64,000 bases of DNA from Struthio camelus (Eukaryota > Chordata > Aves > Struthioniformes > Struthionidae). The stretch lies in NCBI RefSeq assembly GCF_040807025.1, contig NC_090982.1, positions 85,499,463 to 85,563,462 of the forward strand, given 5' to 3'. Below are positions 9,841 through 23,784 of the stretch, in pieces. The notes beneath the pieces are model-generated. The model ran no database searches. It saw nothing but the letters and a program-made list of their open reading frames with translations, and had not been told where the DNA came from. The position numbers and the translations under genes are program-made. The first letter of the stretch is position 1, and the number at the start of each line of letters is the position of its first letter.

Positions 9841-12800
9841 GGTACTGCAAGGAGAAGGGACGGGCAGGCTGTGATCCCTGTCCTCTTTAGGAGCCATACA
9901 TGTGTTCAGAATCAGGCTCTTGGTATCCAGCACTGAGACCTCCTTGAATCTCCTTGTAACTTTTCACCTACTGTTTTTGTTTTCAGAAACAAAACGACTG
10001 ATGTTGAAATAGCCTGGCATACGGGAACACCATTTGTTAGACACGACACAAGCATACCATGGCGCTTAATTGTTTTCTTTATAATTCTCACTGGGTGAGA
10101 CTCGCCACAGCACAGGGCCTGCACAAGAGCCCATCCACAGCTGAAACCCTGTGTGTAGCCCAAGGGCTGGTGTGGTTAGCAGCAGCGGGACTGCGCTTCA
10201 CAGCGAGAGTAAAGAAGATGCACTCCCCCTCGTGGCTATGCTCTCCCTCCCGATTCCTGGAGCAGATGACCAGGGTCCCTAAAGCTCCATCATGTTTACA
10301 GGGCAAATCCATGGCTGGTGCAAGTCCCCTGCACACCCAGAGTTATCAGCACAGCAGAGTCCATCACTTAAGGCTCTGGTAATTCTGCTTACAGTTTTGC
10401 CAGACTTTAATTGTTTGGGCTCAAATTTTTCCATGCCAGATGTCTGCCTCAGGCTAAAGTTCTCTGGAAAGTTTCGGCCAAACTATTTTCCTCATTTCCA
10501 AGAATGAGGAGAAAGCACAGTATTTTGCCCAGATTTTGAAATGAAATAATTCCGTGAAACTATTGTGAGAGAAAAGCCTCCGGTTATTGAAGCAACAGCA
10601 TGAAAACTGGCCCTGCAGTCAAAAAGTGCCATTTGCCACTTCCAGGAAAGTTTGTTTAACTTTGTATTAGTTAGAAGCTCTGCAAATCATGGTTTGCATG
10701 TGCTCAACAGATCTGGTCACAGATTAGCAACTGTGCTCTCTGAAGACTATTTGCAACAGGCACACTCTAGCTCAGGCCTGCAAAGGAAGGCCAGAGCATG
10801 AAATGGCTCCTTCCAACCCTGGAAACAAGAGCTGGGGACGTGAGGCAAGCTGGGGGCAGCAGAGAGGTTCAGAGGTGAGTGTGGGGGGTGCTGAGCCGGG
10901 GGCAGAAATGGGTAGGTGCTGTCAGGGATCTGTGAATGGGAAAGCACAAGAAGTTAAGAGAAGCTCCTGTGAGAGGTGCCAGACCAGGCGTCCTCTCCCT
11001 GCTCCTGCAGAAACACTTCCCCTTGCTGGCAGAGGCAAGAAGGGCAGATGGCCTCAGCGCTGCCTCTCGGATCTCCTCTGGAGCTAGGGAACCTTCCTAT
11101 GCAGGAGGAGTCTCTCCTTGTAGCTGCTGTTTGGAGGCTTTACCAAAAAGCAACCCCACTTTCCCAGCAACCCTGCCCGTTTACCTGCCTTACAGGGCGG
11201 TAGTAAGAGGTTGAAAGTTTGGCTGCTTTGCCGTCATCGCAGGGGCAATTACTGAGGGAAAGCGGGGGTGCTCCAGAAGCCTGTGTGGGTGACTTCCAGC
11301 TGGCATGACTTGATGTGGCTGCAGCAGAGATGAGCTGACTGATCCTGGGCCTTGCTGCGTCCCCGGGAACGTTTGCCGTTTGGCAGCCAGCAGTGCAGCA
11401 TTATATGCAGAGATGCAGGCAGGTTGGCTGCTGTGGTGCTCCATGCTGCTCCTCCTGGCACCCCCGCCTCCAACATGTAAAGTTTGCACTGGATGTCGGG
11501 ACACTGCCCCACAGCGTGCCCTGTGGACTGGCACGCAGATAGCATCAGACTCTCTCTTGTCCTGGCAAGAAGATTGTCTTCCTTTATAATGCTGAAAAGC
11601 GGATGCCAAAAATGCACTTTTGCCATCCAGTGGAGGCAAGGTGGTTAAGAGTGGAGGTGTTGACATGAACTGCCTTTGGGGGTAATGGCACAGAGAAGCA
11701 TCCCCGGTTCAAGAGGCTGTCTGAGTTTAGCAATAGTCTCCTGTTCCCAGGCTCGGGGCCAGGGTAGATTGGCTGCAATGTTCTTTGGGAATGAAGATTT
11801 TTGCCTCCAGGAGAAAAAGAGCTTAGCACAACTCTGCCGAGAGTCTCTCTTAAGCTCATCCACTGGCACCAGTTCCTCAGATGGGCTTGTTACTGGCCTT
11901 CCTGGGATATAGCAAAAGCTGCTGTTAGCAGGTGCAGTCAAGAAATACCAATGTGGGGACACAAAGGGGTAGAGAGGTCAGAGGAATTCATGGATCTAGA
12001 TTTGCCTGTGCAGAGAAAGTAGCTTGAGATAACTGAAGTATCATCTGTCTGATGATAGGGAGGGGAGGAAGGCAGAGAATAGGATGACTACTCTCTTCAC
12101 GCTCCGTGTTTTGCAAATGCAAGCCCAGGTTCCCCCCACACGCCAAGTATTTTAATGCACAGCATGGTACCTGGGAACAGAGTACAAAGAGCCTCAGCCC
12201 CACACCCTGCCCAGCCCTTGCTGTCCTGGACACATCCCAGCCCCTAGGTCTGGGTGCTGGATGGGGCTGGAGCCAGGTGAGGTGTGTGCTAGCTGGCAGA
12301 TCCTGGGGGATTCTTTGCTGGCTCCATCCAGCTGCTTTGTCCAGGAGTCTTTCTTCAGGTTCCACACCCGTGTTTGCTCTGCGAGGTGAAGAGTAAACTG
12401 GAACAGGCACAGCCACTGGAGTCTCATGCCCCACATGGATGCCATCCTCACAGGCTCACGGGCCTCTGTTCAGTCACCTAAAGCAGGGGCTCTAGTGTTA
12501 GCTGAGATGTTTGAGGACATTTCTAGTCTTGCTTCCTGCTGCCACTGCAGGAGGGCACAGCTCTCCTCTGATGCCTGTGTCATGCCCCCCAGGCTCAGTC
12601 TCAGTACCTAGAGCATGTCAGGTGCCATTGGAGACTTATGTTTAGACAACTGAGTTGAGCCCTTGGTGTTCACACTGCATGCAGGCTGTCCTGAGACATG
12701 CTGTTCCTGCTGCTTGGTTGTGCTGTAACTTGCTTGGGTTCTCCCGGGCTCTGCTCAGGCAGACTGTCCAGATGAGTGCACCAGTCTGTGGGAAGGGGGT

Positions 12801-13744
12801 GGGTGAGTTCAGCTGCCCCATCCCAGGGAGCTCCAGAGCTTTGCCAGGGCGGACCCTGGCCTTGTGATCCGGTTCAGTGAGTTGCCTAGCCCGTATCTCC
12901 TCTCCTGACCTCAACCCCTCTTGAGCGCGGATCAGACATTCCCATATCCAACTTGAGATGCAGTGAGCCAGCAGGATGGGCACCAAAAAAAGTTCATTTT
13001 TAATAGTTTTTACGTAAAGCAGTTTCTTTTATGTTTAAATTACATACACTTTTAAAAATTAAGGATGACAGTATCTTGCAAGTCCTAGGCTTACAGTCTA
13101 TTAAATTTCTTTAAATGAATTACCAAATGTGTAAATGTTGCCAGACCAGTGGAGTTGTTGCAGTCAGTGGCTAAGCTCATGGGGCCCTGGTTTGCTGAGG
13201 CACTAATGCAGCTTTTGACAGAAGCTCACTTTTCTGCAGATGCAGGGAGAATATTTACTTCATTTCCATTTACTTGACTAGCTCAGCTCAGTGACTTCTC
13301 CATCCAGAACTATGAAGAGAATTAGCAATTGAAAAGAGCAACAAAGTGTGTTTTAATCCTCCAGGAGTAAAAATGAGGCGTGACAAACCACTAATTTTAA
13401 AATCTTGTTTCTGGTCACTATGTCCACCAGTCAAGTCAGATCACTAACAACAAAGAGGACTTTCTTTGTTTAAATTGGCTTTAAACAAACTGACGTTTCC
13501 CTTTCTATTTATCCAGCCCATTTAAGCTACAACACTGAGAGCTCTGGCAGAGAGCAACGCATGTCCACGCTATTAAACTTGCTCATCTTTCAAACAGGAT
13601 GGCCTTCCCCAAACTGCTTACTGGGGTGCTGGCAGCTCTCGGACTGAGCCAGATGTTTGGTACAGTACTGCTTGGCCATGGTCAACACGGTGCCGTTCTA
13701 ACAAGTTTCAGCTAGATCAAGTTGCCGTCTTCCTTGGCATTATT

Positions 13745-13795
13745 TACTAGCATATGCATATCCTTAAAGTAGTTTAATTAAACTCATTAATAACT
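13745..13795. promoter_or_regulatory. AT-rich cluster of POU and homeodomain-type motifs
   Basis: Within 40 bases lie the palindrome ATATGCATAT (POU/octamer-like) at 13752-13761, the palindrome TTTAATTAAA at 13773-13782 and ATTAAT at 13786-13791. Such clusters are common in tissue enhancers but also arise by chance in AT-rich DNA. Function is speculative. Confidence 0.2.
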
Positions 13796-14017
13796 GATTT
13801 GCTTCTCTACCTTTTAGTAAAATTCCACTAAATTCCAGTAAATTCTATGACTTGGTGCAAGCAATGAGTAAATAAGCGTGCAACATCCATTGTTCTTTAA
13901 TGTAAAACATCTACGCATTATGAATCTGAAAAATGAGTATTTTTATACTCGTGACTATCCATACTATGTGTATACTGTATGGCCATCTATTTCTGTTCTA
14001 GAGTCAAAGCAAATTAG

Positions 14018-14200
14018 AGTTTGGAGGGTCCTCAAGGGTTTAGCTCATCCATTCCCTACGTCCAAGGCAAGGTTAGCAGTGATTTCCAGACCATTTTTTA
14101 TCTTGCATGGTGCTACTGATCTCCAGGGATAGATATTCCACTATTTGCATTTTGCTGGAATATCCTCCTATTAGCAAAAGTTTAGCAAAGTGCTATATTT
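14018..14200 (-). repeat. Old CR1 3'-region remnant, antisense
   Basis: The plus strand shows the order of blocks expected for a reversed CR1 3' end. 'ctcatccattccctacgtccaaggcaagg' resembles 'gtccatccccctgctccaaggcagg'. 'gatctccagggatagatattccac' resembles 'acctccaatgatggagattccac'. An 'attagcaaaagttt' block resembles 'gttaggaagttt'. It is very diverged and much older than the copy at 50.9 kb. Confidence 0.45.
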
Positions 14201-14247
14201 GGTTGGAAGTCAACATATTTTTATAGTTACTAGTAATTGTTCTAAGG

Positions 14248-14260
14248 AAAAAAAAAAAAA
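14248..14260 (+). repeat. Poly-A run (13 A)
   Basis: Mononucleotide tract close to the end of the CR1-like remnant. CR1 elements do not normally end in poly-A, so it is probably unrelated. Confidence 0.6.
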
Positions 14261-17200
14261 GAACTCCGCAAAACAAGATTAAAAATAATGATTTCAGACT
14301 TGACTACATTTGAAGATTTAGGTAATCTGATTTAAACTGTTCTTGGCGCCAGACTTGATGTTATTCCACATCCTATTTTCTTAGCCACAATCCCACTTTA
14401 AGGACTTCCAGGACGTGTCCCCACGCACTCGTGTTGGAATAACTGTGCTGTGCGGTAACCAGATCAGTAAACAGATCCAAGATAAAAACTGCCCCCTCCA
14501 AAAACCCTCACTATTTATTTTTAACTTCGATTAGTTCGCTGATCTGGCTTAGTGCCAGCACAACTGAAGAGCACATGGTGATGGAGTGAGCAGTCAGAGG
14601 ATGGAGAGAGCAGAAATTCTTTGAGCTGGCATTGCTGCAGGGGAGAGTCCTTGCGAACCCTCCTGCTGCTGGCTCAATGTGGTGGCTTCGCTCAGCTTCC
14701 CCACTGAACACAGCAGGTTACCTGGCTTAACCAGTGAGCTGAAGTGGGTACAAACTGCCAGGGACGAGCCTGGGGTCTCCTGTCGTAAAATCATAATGAA
14801 GCATGTTGCTTTTCAAACACTTGTCTAATCCAATGGGAATAATTTGCGAAGGAATACTGACGGTACTTGCAGTTCAGTTCATTATCTTTATGATCCCGTC
14901 CCTAAAAACACTTAATGGCTTATAAACCTTAAGGAAATACAATCTCACAGGCAAATGTTTTGGCTGAGCACCTGCTTCAGTCCTGGAAAGAACTAGTCTT
15001 TTGTCTCTTTAATTGCCTTTTTGACCTTTTCAGAATACAATCTTTTACATTAGCCATAGGACAGCTGCACAGAGTCTTGTGAGGCTGAACCCCTGGCCAC
15101 ACATCCCATACAGATGATCATGCTGCACAGCTATCTTGATGCTAACCTTTCTGCAGATTCTGTTATTCATCTCAGAAGGGCTCTTTAAAAACCCCAAGGA
15201 AGAGCTCTGGCATTTCCAAAATGTCCACAGGGAAGCCCAGTGGCAATTTGGAAGAAATCCTACTTTTGTGATGCTGCTCTTCAGCCTGTGTCAATATGAC
15301 TGCAGAGCCTCATTTATATACATGAAAATGTTTTAAATAGCATCCTGGCATCTCAGGGCAAGAGCTCCGCGTTTGTAGGTGACCCCAGTCTTGAGTGAGG
15401 CAGCCTGCGGGAGGCAAGCCGGGCTGCGTCTACACGATGAGGGAAGAGCTTCAGAGATCAGCGTAAGGTTGCCTCAGTCTGAGCTTGAGAGCTTGCAGCA
15501 AAGAGAGCAGGCAACTAAAATCTTGTGACCAGGTCTGGATGTTTGCCTAGTTGGTTATGTAGTCATGACGTGAGTGGATGCTCAGGTGAGTTACCTCAGC
15601 TGGCTGGGAGAAGATGATTAGAGCAGGGGCAACAAGTGACTAACAGGCTACATAGAGGTGCAGTCTTCCTTCCGGGGAGTCTATGCTAAGCTGTCTCTTG
15701 GAGATTAACATACAAGCTAGTCCTTTCTTACAAAATACTGCCACAGGGAAGTTATGTCTTCACTCAATAGCCCATGGATTAGAGCACCTATCTGGAAGTG
15801 CTTGAGCAGACCTTGAAGACCCTTTCCCATCTCGGAGGAGACAAACTACATGGCGAGTTATTCTCGAGTGGTGTTTGTTCAGCTTCTTCCTCCTCTGTTT
15901 TGTATAAAATAATTAACTGAGAGAGGGAGAGAGACAGAGAGAACATATGAGTTTATAGCTCATTGCTTAGGTTATTTATCTAGAAGAGGAAGACCCGGTC
16001 CCTGCTCGTAAGACTGTTTAAGTAAGTTAGACAGAAGTCTGTGCGTAGCTCCAGGGAGCCTGCCCAAGGACCTTCTTTGTGTCCAAAGGAAAGCAGAAAG
16101 TTGAACCAAGGCTAATGTGGAGAGATGAGCGTGGGCTTTCCAAGTCAACAGCGAGGTCTTTAATGTCATTGCCCAGGGATCAGTGAAGCCTGGAGACCAC
16201 ATATCCCAAATGCAGATCTAGGACCCTAAGACTTCATGGACTGAATGTCATCAACATGGCCAGGCATTGCTAAAGTACCTGCAACCTCAGTATCTAAATA
16301 CAGCTGATAAAACTAAAAGGAACATTTTAGTTTCCCTTACTAAGACCCAGCAGAATATCCCCTCGAGACAGAAAAGTGGGGTGGTTTTCCTGGGACAAGA
16401 CCTCCACACCCACATGGGCTCTAGCAGAAAGAAGCATCACCGCTGGTGGCTCTCTTTACCTGCCACTCCATGGCTATGCTGTCTGCTGCAGAAGCCAAGC
16501 TGGCGTTGTCTCTGTCCTCGTGAACAGCAACTTGAGATTCAGAGCAAAATCCAATGGTAGCTGGTAGAAAGAATCCCAGGGATTTCAACTGCCTGTGATC
16601 AGGTGAGGAATAAATGCAGCTCTATCCTGCAGGAGCTCTACATTTCTTGTTGTATTTCTGAATGGCCAAGCAAATGGCCAGAGAGTGGAAGGCATGTCAC
16701 TAGCCCAACTTGGTTGGAACAGTTAATTCATTTTCTTCTAGATTACTAATGTCTGTTGATGGCAGATTCCCTTCTCAGGAATGAAGAGGTACCCTAATTC
16801 TTAGCCAGTTCCTGCATTTTTAGCGTGACAGGTCCTGGAGGAAAGGTTTGCCCTTATTATAAATATGATTTAGCTGGAGTTGCCTTCTGGCCTTCTATCA
16901 GTGATATGTCATTGCAGTGTGTGCCCTTAGATGATGGTGTGTTTAGAGAGCCTTTGTTCTTGTGTTTGGTGAACTGATCTCGATCTGAGAAAGTATCACT
17001 CACTGTCAGAATTAAAAAAACAGCCCGTGAAAAGAAAAGGAGCAGCCTTACTTCAAAGGGCTGTGGTTCTTTTCTTGTGGCCTCTGGTAACCTGCATACA
17101 GCTGAAAAACTTGTCTAACCCAATTCAATTTAAGGCCTCCTTCTTTCCCTCTAACAGACAAAGACGTAAAAACAATGAGTGCATTCAGGTGCAGAAGAGG

Positions 17201-20200
17201 GAGGGAAACCCAGAGACCCAGGCAGAGTTCCTGCCACACACACCCTGTTCCCACAGATAAGCACAAAGCCGGGAGGAGTGACACGTTATCTTGGGCAGAG
17301 CCAGCTACGTACTAGGTCTCCTTGAAGTGAATGGTGTGTGTGCAGAGATACTATCTTTTATTAGGCCAACTGGTAGAGTCAGAAAAACTAGACAAGCTTT
17401 CAGGCACGCAAGACCATCCTCAGGCCAGTGAAACAGCTGAGCCACCTGATGCCAGGAGGCACAGGAGCTGTCCGAAGAGGGACAGAGTGGGGAAAAAAAT
17501 GTGGGCAGAGCTACCGGCCCAAGAAAATAGTTTGCTAGGACAACGGTGAATGAAGTGTTTGGCACGTCAGCTTGGCATGAAGGGTGTAGGTGATTCTTTT
17601 TTGACCAGCTCAGCTCCCGACTCGTCATGTGAGGTCATCTCTGAATGGCAGAGGGCCAAGGGTGGGACCAGTTTAAGCTGCTATGAAATGGTCCTTCAAG
17701 GTCATTGCCGGGCATTAGCAGGTGCCTGGGCTGGCGCCTGTAACCTTGGAGATTCTCCAAGGCGTGATAACATGCTCAGGAGAGTCATTTTTGTAGTAGA
17801 GGCACCAAATTATTCCCAAGCAGGGCTGACTGTAAGCAGATTGCCCTTTCTTCCAGCAGGAGCACAGCTTCATGCAGGGAAATTTCTGGTTTTCTTCCAT
17901 TTCTATTTTTAAATGTACTTCCAGCTAAAACCCTTAGGAGTTTTTCTCTTCAGTGATGCATGTGGCTTCATTTCCTCAAGCTAATATTCATTCATTCTTT
18001 TCTCCCTCTCTTTTCTAAAAGTAATGTCTTAACATTTGCAAAATGAAAGTATTGTTTTTGCACTTTAGAAATGTGAACATGTCACTATAGCAATTATCTC
18101 TTAAACTTAACAAAACAGGCCTAATGCTGTTAAGCTTAATGGGAACTTTGTCACCTCTGAGCACTTTTCTCTTTATTAATGACTCATTGTAAAGCACATT
18201 ATCGCTGGTGTCACTTTCTCAGTATTGCTTCACTGCAGTTAGATGTAGCATTACTGCACTGCATGCAGATCTCAGCTGGGGATCTGCCTGGTGCTGTACA
18301 AACAGGTCTGGACATTTTCTGTTGTACACGGATAAAAAGATACAATCAGGAGACCAACAAAACCAGCCAGTGGACAGCAGCAACTAGATGAGCGTTGGGA
18401 ATTTTCTGGATGATTGTACCAATTGCCACATGCTTGAGAGGGTTAGGTGCCTGGTTCAAACCTAGCCAGGCACAGACTGATGTATGTCCTAAGTGGTTTG
18501 GGTCTGGAGATAATACAGTTGGTGTTCACGGAGAAAAAGGCTGAGGGGCAACACTGACATGGAAACTGAACTTCTCCCTAGAGTTTTAAGGTGGCTCTTC
18601 AAATCTGATTGCTTGGATGCCGTGCAAAAGTCTGCACTGCCCCTGAATACCTGTCCTTTGCGACCTAGTGTGTATGCACTAGGGAGGCACTCCACACTGT
18701 TATCAGCGCAAACACACAGCATGAGTAAATACACTGAGTGAGAAAACATATAGTCTGGACCAAGCCGGTACTTTTCATCACCCATAAATCACCGTGTACA
18801 AAAAGCCCCACAAATTTGTTTTGTATGGGCTAGAAATTAATTTCTCTCAAGTCATCCCCAGTTACCCAGTTAGGCCTCTTTAACCGACAAATCCACCAAA
18901 CATGCCAGTAAGTAATTTTATCATCAGTGCTTACAGGCACAGTTTAAGCTTGCAGAAATCCATGAGGCTGTCCAGGGACACAGCCCCTGAGTCATTTTAA
19001 GCGAGCACATCTCTGAGAGTCAAAAGGATTGAGAGTCAAGATACACAAGTTCCCATTCACTAGCTGAGCTGTAATTTCCATGTATAAGCTCTACACCTAT
19101 AGTTCTCCTGTCGGTGGCCACTAGTTAGTAGGCTGAATTCCCTGACGCTTATTGTGGGCTTATTTCATGCATGAGGACAGTTACTGCTGCTCAGGGGGGT
19201 AGGGTATCATTGAACCACTCTACTTAGCTATATCTCAGCTCTTGGCTTCCTTATTTTAAATGTAGTTACACTATGTGTCTCTGCATATGATACCTTGCTC
19301 ACAAACAGAGTGGGCAGGCAGTACTGCCCAGGGCATTGTTTTTCCAGGCTCTGCCCTTCCTTTTGTTCCTGTTTAAATGGTAATTGCAACAGCAGGGATG
19401 GGAGCACCTACACCCCCTGACCACCCCAGCTGCACACTGTGCTGTGTCCAGCCCTGTTTGTCACCAGGAAAGACTGGAGAAGTAGGTAAGGGAAGCAATT
19501 CTCTTTTCAGATGGCACCCTGAGCAAGAGTGAGGAGGGTGATGCATGGCTTCCTCTGTCTTGGTAAGGGGTGATGACAGTCCTTGTGTCTGTCACCTGAA
19601 GGTTTCCACTGAGTCCTGATAGCCTAAAGTGTCACTCATGTAATTAGTATCACGAGGCACTTCCAGAATTGCCAGGGTGGCAAGGCCTCTCCCTGGAAGG
19701 TCCCTACTTACTACTCCCAGCTCTCACACTCCTGAAGGATGTGGCTGGTCCCTCAGCAAATCCGCCTGCCAAGATATTGCAGTCTAGTAGCAAAGAGATT
19801 TGGAAAGTATGCAGGAGAGGCTTATTCTGGCATTCATCTCAGCAAGGCTTCAAAGACGTGAGCATCAGCATGTACAACTCAGAAGTCTTTGAGCAGATCC
19901 CACCAGCAGAGCACATTAGAGTCTCTCAAACCCAGCATGCACATCCTGGGCCAGCGTGTAGGACAGGCAGTATATCATTTGTTTCTCACTGAGCCTTTAC
20001 CCAAGGTCCAAAGATGACTCTTGGATCCTTTTGCCCAGTTCAATTCCACGCCTGCTGCTCTACTGTAGCCTTGTGATTCCTAAGCTATATATCACAGCAC
20101 ATTTATTCTGACACCCTGTGAGCGTGCAGGTTAGTGCTGGCCTGCCAGGCTCAGCAAAGGCTTCTAAATATATTAGTGAAGGAGAAAGATCTGGGATGGG

Positions 20201-22720
20201 TTCCAATTTTAACCAAGGTCACATTGGCAAGTGCTGGTGTGCAGTGCAATGCAAAGATATTGTACAGAGCATCATTCATGGGAGCCGTATTCCAGGTGCA
20301 TACAACATTTCTGTAGTGCAACAGAAAGAAGTAGAAAAGGAAGATGGAAAAAAGAAGCCTGGGAGGTCTAAAGTTTTGCTGTAGATATGCTGTGTGGCTA
20401 AGGATCTCTGTAGCTCAGTATGTTTTTCTGCAAAAAAGTGTGGCTTACCTGCCTACTATACTCAGACATAACGATTGTCAAAGCACTCAGACCTTTGGGC
20501 CTTTGGACTCATCCTAGCAGACAGTTTTCCCATTAGGAGGCAGCCAAATGCTCCAGGGAAACACACACTGCTGGAAACAGCAACTGCATTCCAGATTTAC
20601 CAAGGCCGTTTGATGATACATCCTAAGAACAACTCTGCTAGCCACAAGAAAGGATTTGGAAAATGTAGACAAGGCCAAGGACTCAAGGTAAGACACATCA
20701 CAGGCGAAGATTTAAAATCCCCCTCTGGCAGAATACATATGTGACTATCTCCATGGGAAACGGAAGAGACCTGGGCTTTTTATCGCTGCTCTGGGCTGGA
20801 GAAGGAGGCTCAGCAGCGGTTGGCTGTGGAGGCCCAGCCGTAGCAAAAGGAGAGAGGAATGAAGAGGAGATGCATGCATCTGAGACAGGAAAGAAAAGAG
20901 GCAAGCTGCTCCAGCAGAGGACAAGGTTCAGCAGTGAGATCCCAGCTGAGGACCCCAGCAAAAGGCAGAGGCAAATCCATGGAGATTTTACTCCTGTCAG
21001 CTTTCAGCAGGGTATAGAGGCCCCTTTGCCTGTGGCAACTTCCCGTTTCTGCAGCAACGCAGTGGAGATCCCTGCTGTTCCCTAGAGAACAGGCAAAGGG
21101 CAAAGTCTGTGGGAAAAAGGAGTGGATTGCTGTAAATTATCTCTCCGTCTCACTAGGCTCAGCGGCTGAGAGCTGTGCTGGGGTCTCCCAGGGAGGAGAG
21201 TAGCTTCAGCCTGATAAATGGGATGCTGGAAAGGAAGCTGGTGCTCTGCGGTGGTCTCCCGTGCTGCGTTGCCATGATTATTCCTTTATAGTGAGGCGGA
21301 GGGGTTAAGTTTGTTTTCTTAAAGAAACTACATCTTCTGCCCGTCTTCCCCTCTAAAGCTGTAGGGTGTGTTTCAATCTGGCAAAGGGCTTAGAAGTCCC
21401 AAAGACGTGCTTATGCCTCATGTGGAAATGAGGAGCTGGGAAGAAGAGGAACACCTTTGTGGTGCCCCAGAGAGGGAAAAGCTGTCAGGTGAGGTTCCCC
21501 CAAAATATCGATAAGGGCAGAACAGTGTTAGGGAAGTCCTGGACCGCAGGGAGAGCATCAGGCAAGTTTTGTGCCTTGGAAAGCTGCAGAGAATCTATCT
21601 GTGCGACACAAACCTGTTGCTCGCCAATTAGGTGTGCGCAGGGTGGGAGGAGTAAGTAGTCAGGAGGCTAAAGAGGAGTCTGCAAGCAGAGCAAAAATCA
21701 CTTTGCAGCATGAAACAGTTGCAGTCACGTGGAGCACAGCACTGCTCATGAGGGGCTTTTCCAGCTCTGAGGAGCACCTGGGCAAGCTCAAGCTGATGTC
21801 TCGTCAACAGTGTGACGTGCAGATGTTGTCTGATTCCCGCCTTGTCTATCAGCATCTACCTTTCTGGCCCAGTGCTTCATCTCGCATTCATCTCTTCCTT
21901 GTCCTTTCCTGTCGGTTGGCTGATAGGCAGGAGAGCTGCAGATTTGCTAAGGCGCCTGCCTCTTGCATTATCAGAGAGGGGCAATCACGCAGTTTGATGG
22001 GAGGCTAGTTCTCCATCTCCCACAAGGGATGGAAATAGGTGCCGTGTTACAGCATCTTCACCACTCCTGGTTCCCCTAGCAGCTGCACTGGAGCACCCGG
22101 GGAAGCGCTGGCCGGTGCCCCAGACCTGCTGTTGGCCCACAGTGACGGCTGCTGAGCCAGAGAGGCAACGCAGCGCCTCTGTAAAGGCATGCGTGCTAAA
22201 TGGGCACTGTGCCATCCTGCCCTGTGCCTGCAGTGCTGTCGCTGGAAATCTGAACTTTGGTGGGGGGAAGCCCTCTCTCCCCAGCGTGCACTGGTGACTG
22301 CTCATGTATCTGGCCTTTTTGTGAAGCTTCTTCCAGCCTGGTTCTGTAAGGCTGCCCTTAGCTAATAACGTGCTTCGTCAGTAGACCAGGCAATGTTTTG
22401 TCTCCTTGCCTTTATTTTGCTGTCTCGCATCAGTAAAGCACACCTCCCGGTCCAGGCAGGAGGAGCCTGGCTCTCCCTGCTCTTGCCACTGTAAAAAACC
22501 CACCGGCTTTCCTCTGAAATCCCAACAAGTTGGTGATTTATATGCCACAAGTGCTGGGGGACAGGAACACGCTGTGGATTTGTCCCCAGGTCAGACTGTG
22601 GTTGAAATGACTGCGTGGCTTCTGGAGCTGCTGGGGTGCTAGAAAACTGGCTGTTCAGAGGGGGTGCCAAAACCGGACTCCAGCATATTGCTTGTCCGCA
22701 GAGAACTCAGGCAATGGCAG
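14261..22720. other. Intergenic DNA, nothing recognised
   Basis: No exon with paired splice signals and a recognisable product, no RNA gene and no clear repeat family apart from a short GA-rich tract. GC content is moderate and CpG is depleted. Confidence 0.4.
15919..15943 (+). repeat. GA-rich microsatellite
   Basis: Imperfect (GA)n tract with interruptions by GG and CA. Confidence 0.65.
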
Positions 22721-22723
22721 GGA

Positions 22724-22737
22724 CGTCCCTCTAGTGG
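22724..22737 (-). promoter_or_regulatory. CTCF-like site, 12 of 14 positions, minus strand
   Basis: The plus strand reads CGTCCCTCTAGTGG. Against the reversed CTCF consensus SYGCCMYCTRSTGG, only the second and third positions differ, and the central CCCTCTAGTGG is intact. The surrounding DNA is not GC-rich, so a chance GC-box explanation does not apply. Its orientation is opposite to the site at 30355. Confidence 0.35.
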
Positions 22738-23784
22738 ACAGTTGTCATCAAATGCAGCGCTCTGGCAAGAGCAATCACTACAAACCTGTGCTTTTCAGAC
22801 CTCCTGAGTTTGCAGGGCCTCTAAAATTTTCTGGTTGAGGTGTCTGTGAAGCGAATTGAAACCTGCAGCTGACTAGCTTGCTTAGCTGTTATCCTGCAGA
22901 GATTCCTTCGACTTGGTCCCTGAATAGAGGTTGAAAATCAACGTCACAAGCTACAGTCAAAGCAGGGCTGAGCCGACTTTCCAAACTGAAGCATAGTTTT
23001 GGTCTAGAAATCATCTAACAGTGTCTTGCAAAACTTCCAGGATTTCATGGGCTGGACTCAAACAGAAATGCCACAGGCAGCATTGCCAATCCCAAGCATT
23101 CAAAAACCATGAGTCAGCCCTCCCCACCCCCCCAACTCTTCTAAGTTTCCTTTCCTTTCTGGGTTTTTCTGAGCTGTGAGGTTAAATGAGGTTCATATTT
23201 TCCAGGTTTCTCCCTACCTCCCCCCCCACCCCCGCCCCTTGTAGAAACTTAGCTGTTGTTCGGAGAAGGGGGATATTTCCAAGAGGAAAAAGGAGATGCG
23301 ATGCTCTAAATCCTTGGCACAGGGTTCTAAGCAACATTGTTATGCGACTTATGATAGGTTTGTGAAATTTGGCCGTGCTTCAGGCTGGCTCCTTATTTAA
23401 TTGCCTGCAGGTCTTGCCTTGTCAGTAACATGAGAGGTCAAGGTGCTGGCAGTAGTTTTGTGATTTGTGGACGCGTATTTAGCTTATAAAAACAGCCCTG
23501 TCTTTGCCTTCAAGCAAGCCCTCCTTATTCATCCAGCTGTTACAGCTGTTCTCCCATATTGGGCTGCGTCTGCTCTTCCTTTCTTTTCAGAGGTGCCTTA
23601 TGCAATGCCTCTGCTCAAACACACATTTGGACATCTACAAGATCAGTGCAATCGCAACTGGGCATCTTTAATTCTCCTTTAAATTGTATGTTTTAATAAA
23701 TGCAGTCCAGGAAATGTATTCTTCCTCTGAAACTTTCAGGCCAAATGAAGAAGAGAGAAAGACAAGTCAGCATGAGCAGAGCCC

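Larger units (their letters stand above)
7161..13600. other. Intergenic DNA with one 252-codon open frame
   Basis: No protein or RNA gene is recognised. The only notable open frame is on the minus strand at 8284-9042 (see separate entry). Simple-sequence content is limited to a T-rich tract at 9815-9840. CpG is depleted throughout, as expected for non-promoter vertebrate DNA. Confidence 0.45.

Noticed and set aside
10798-10830. 'ctccttccaaccctgg' resembling a CR1 3' end
   Set aside because: Only about 15 bases match and no upstream CR1 sequence follows.
18285-18350. 'gtgctgtacaaaca' resembling the amniote MIR-like repeat
   Set aside because: The following bases do not continue the consensus; too short to call.
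18425-18475. B-box-like GGTTCAAACC, possible tRNA or tRNA-SINE
   Set aside because: No matching A-box at the right distance and no cloverleaf can be formed.
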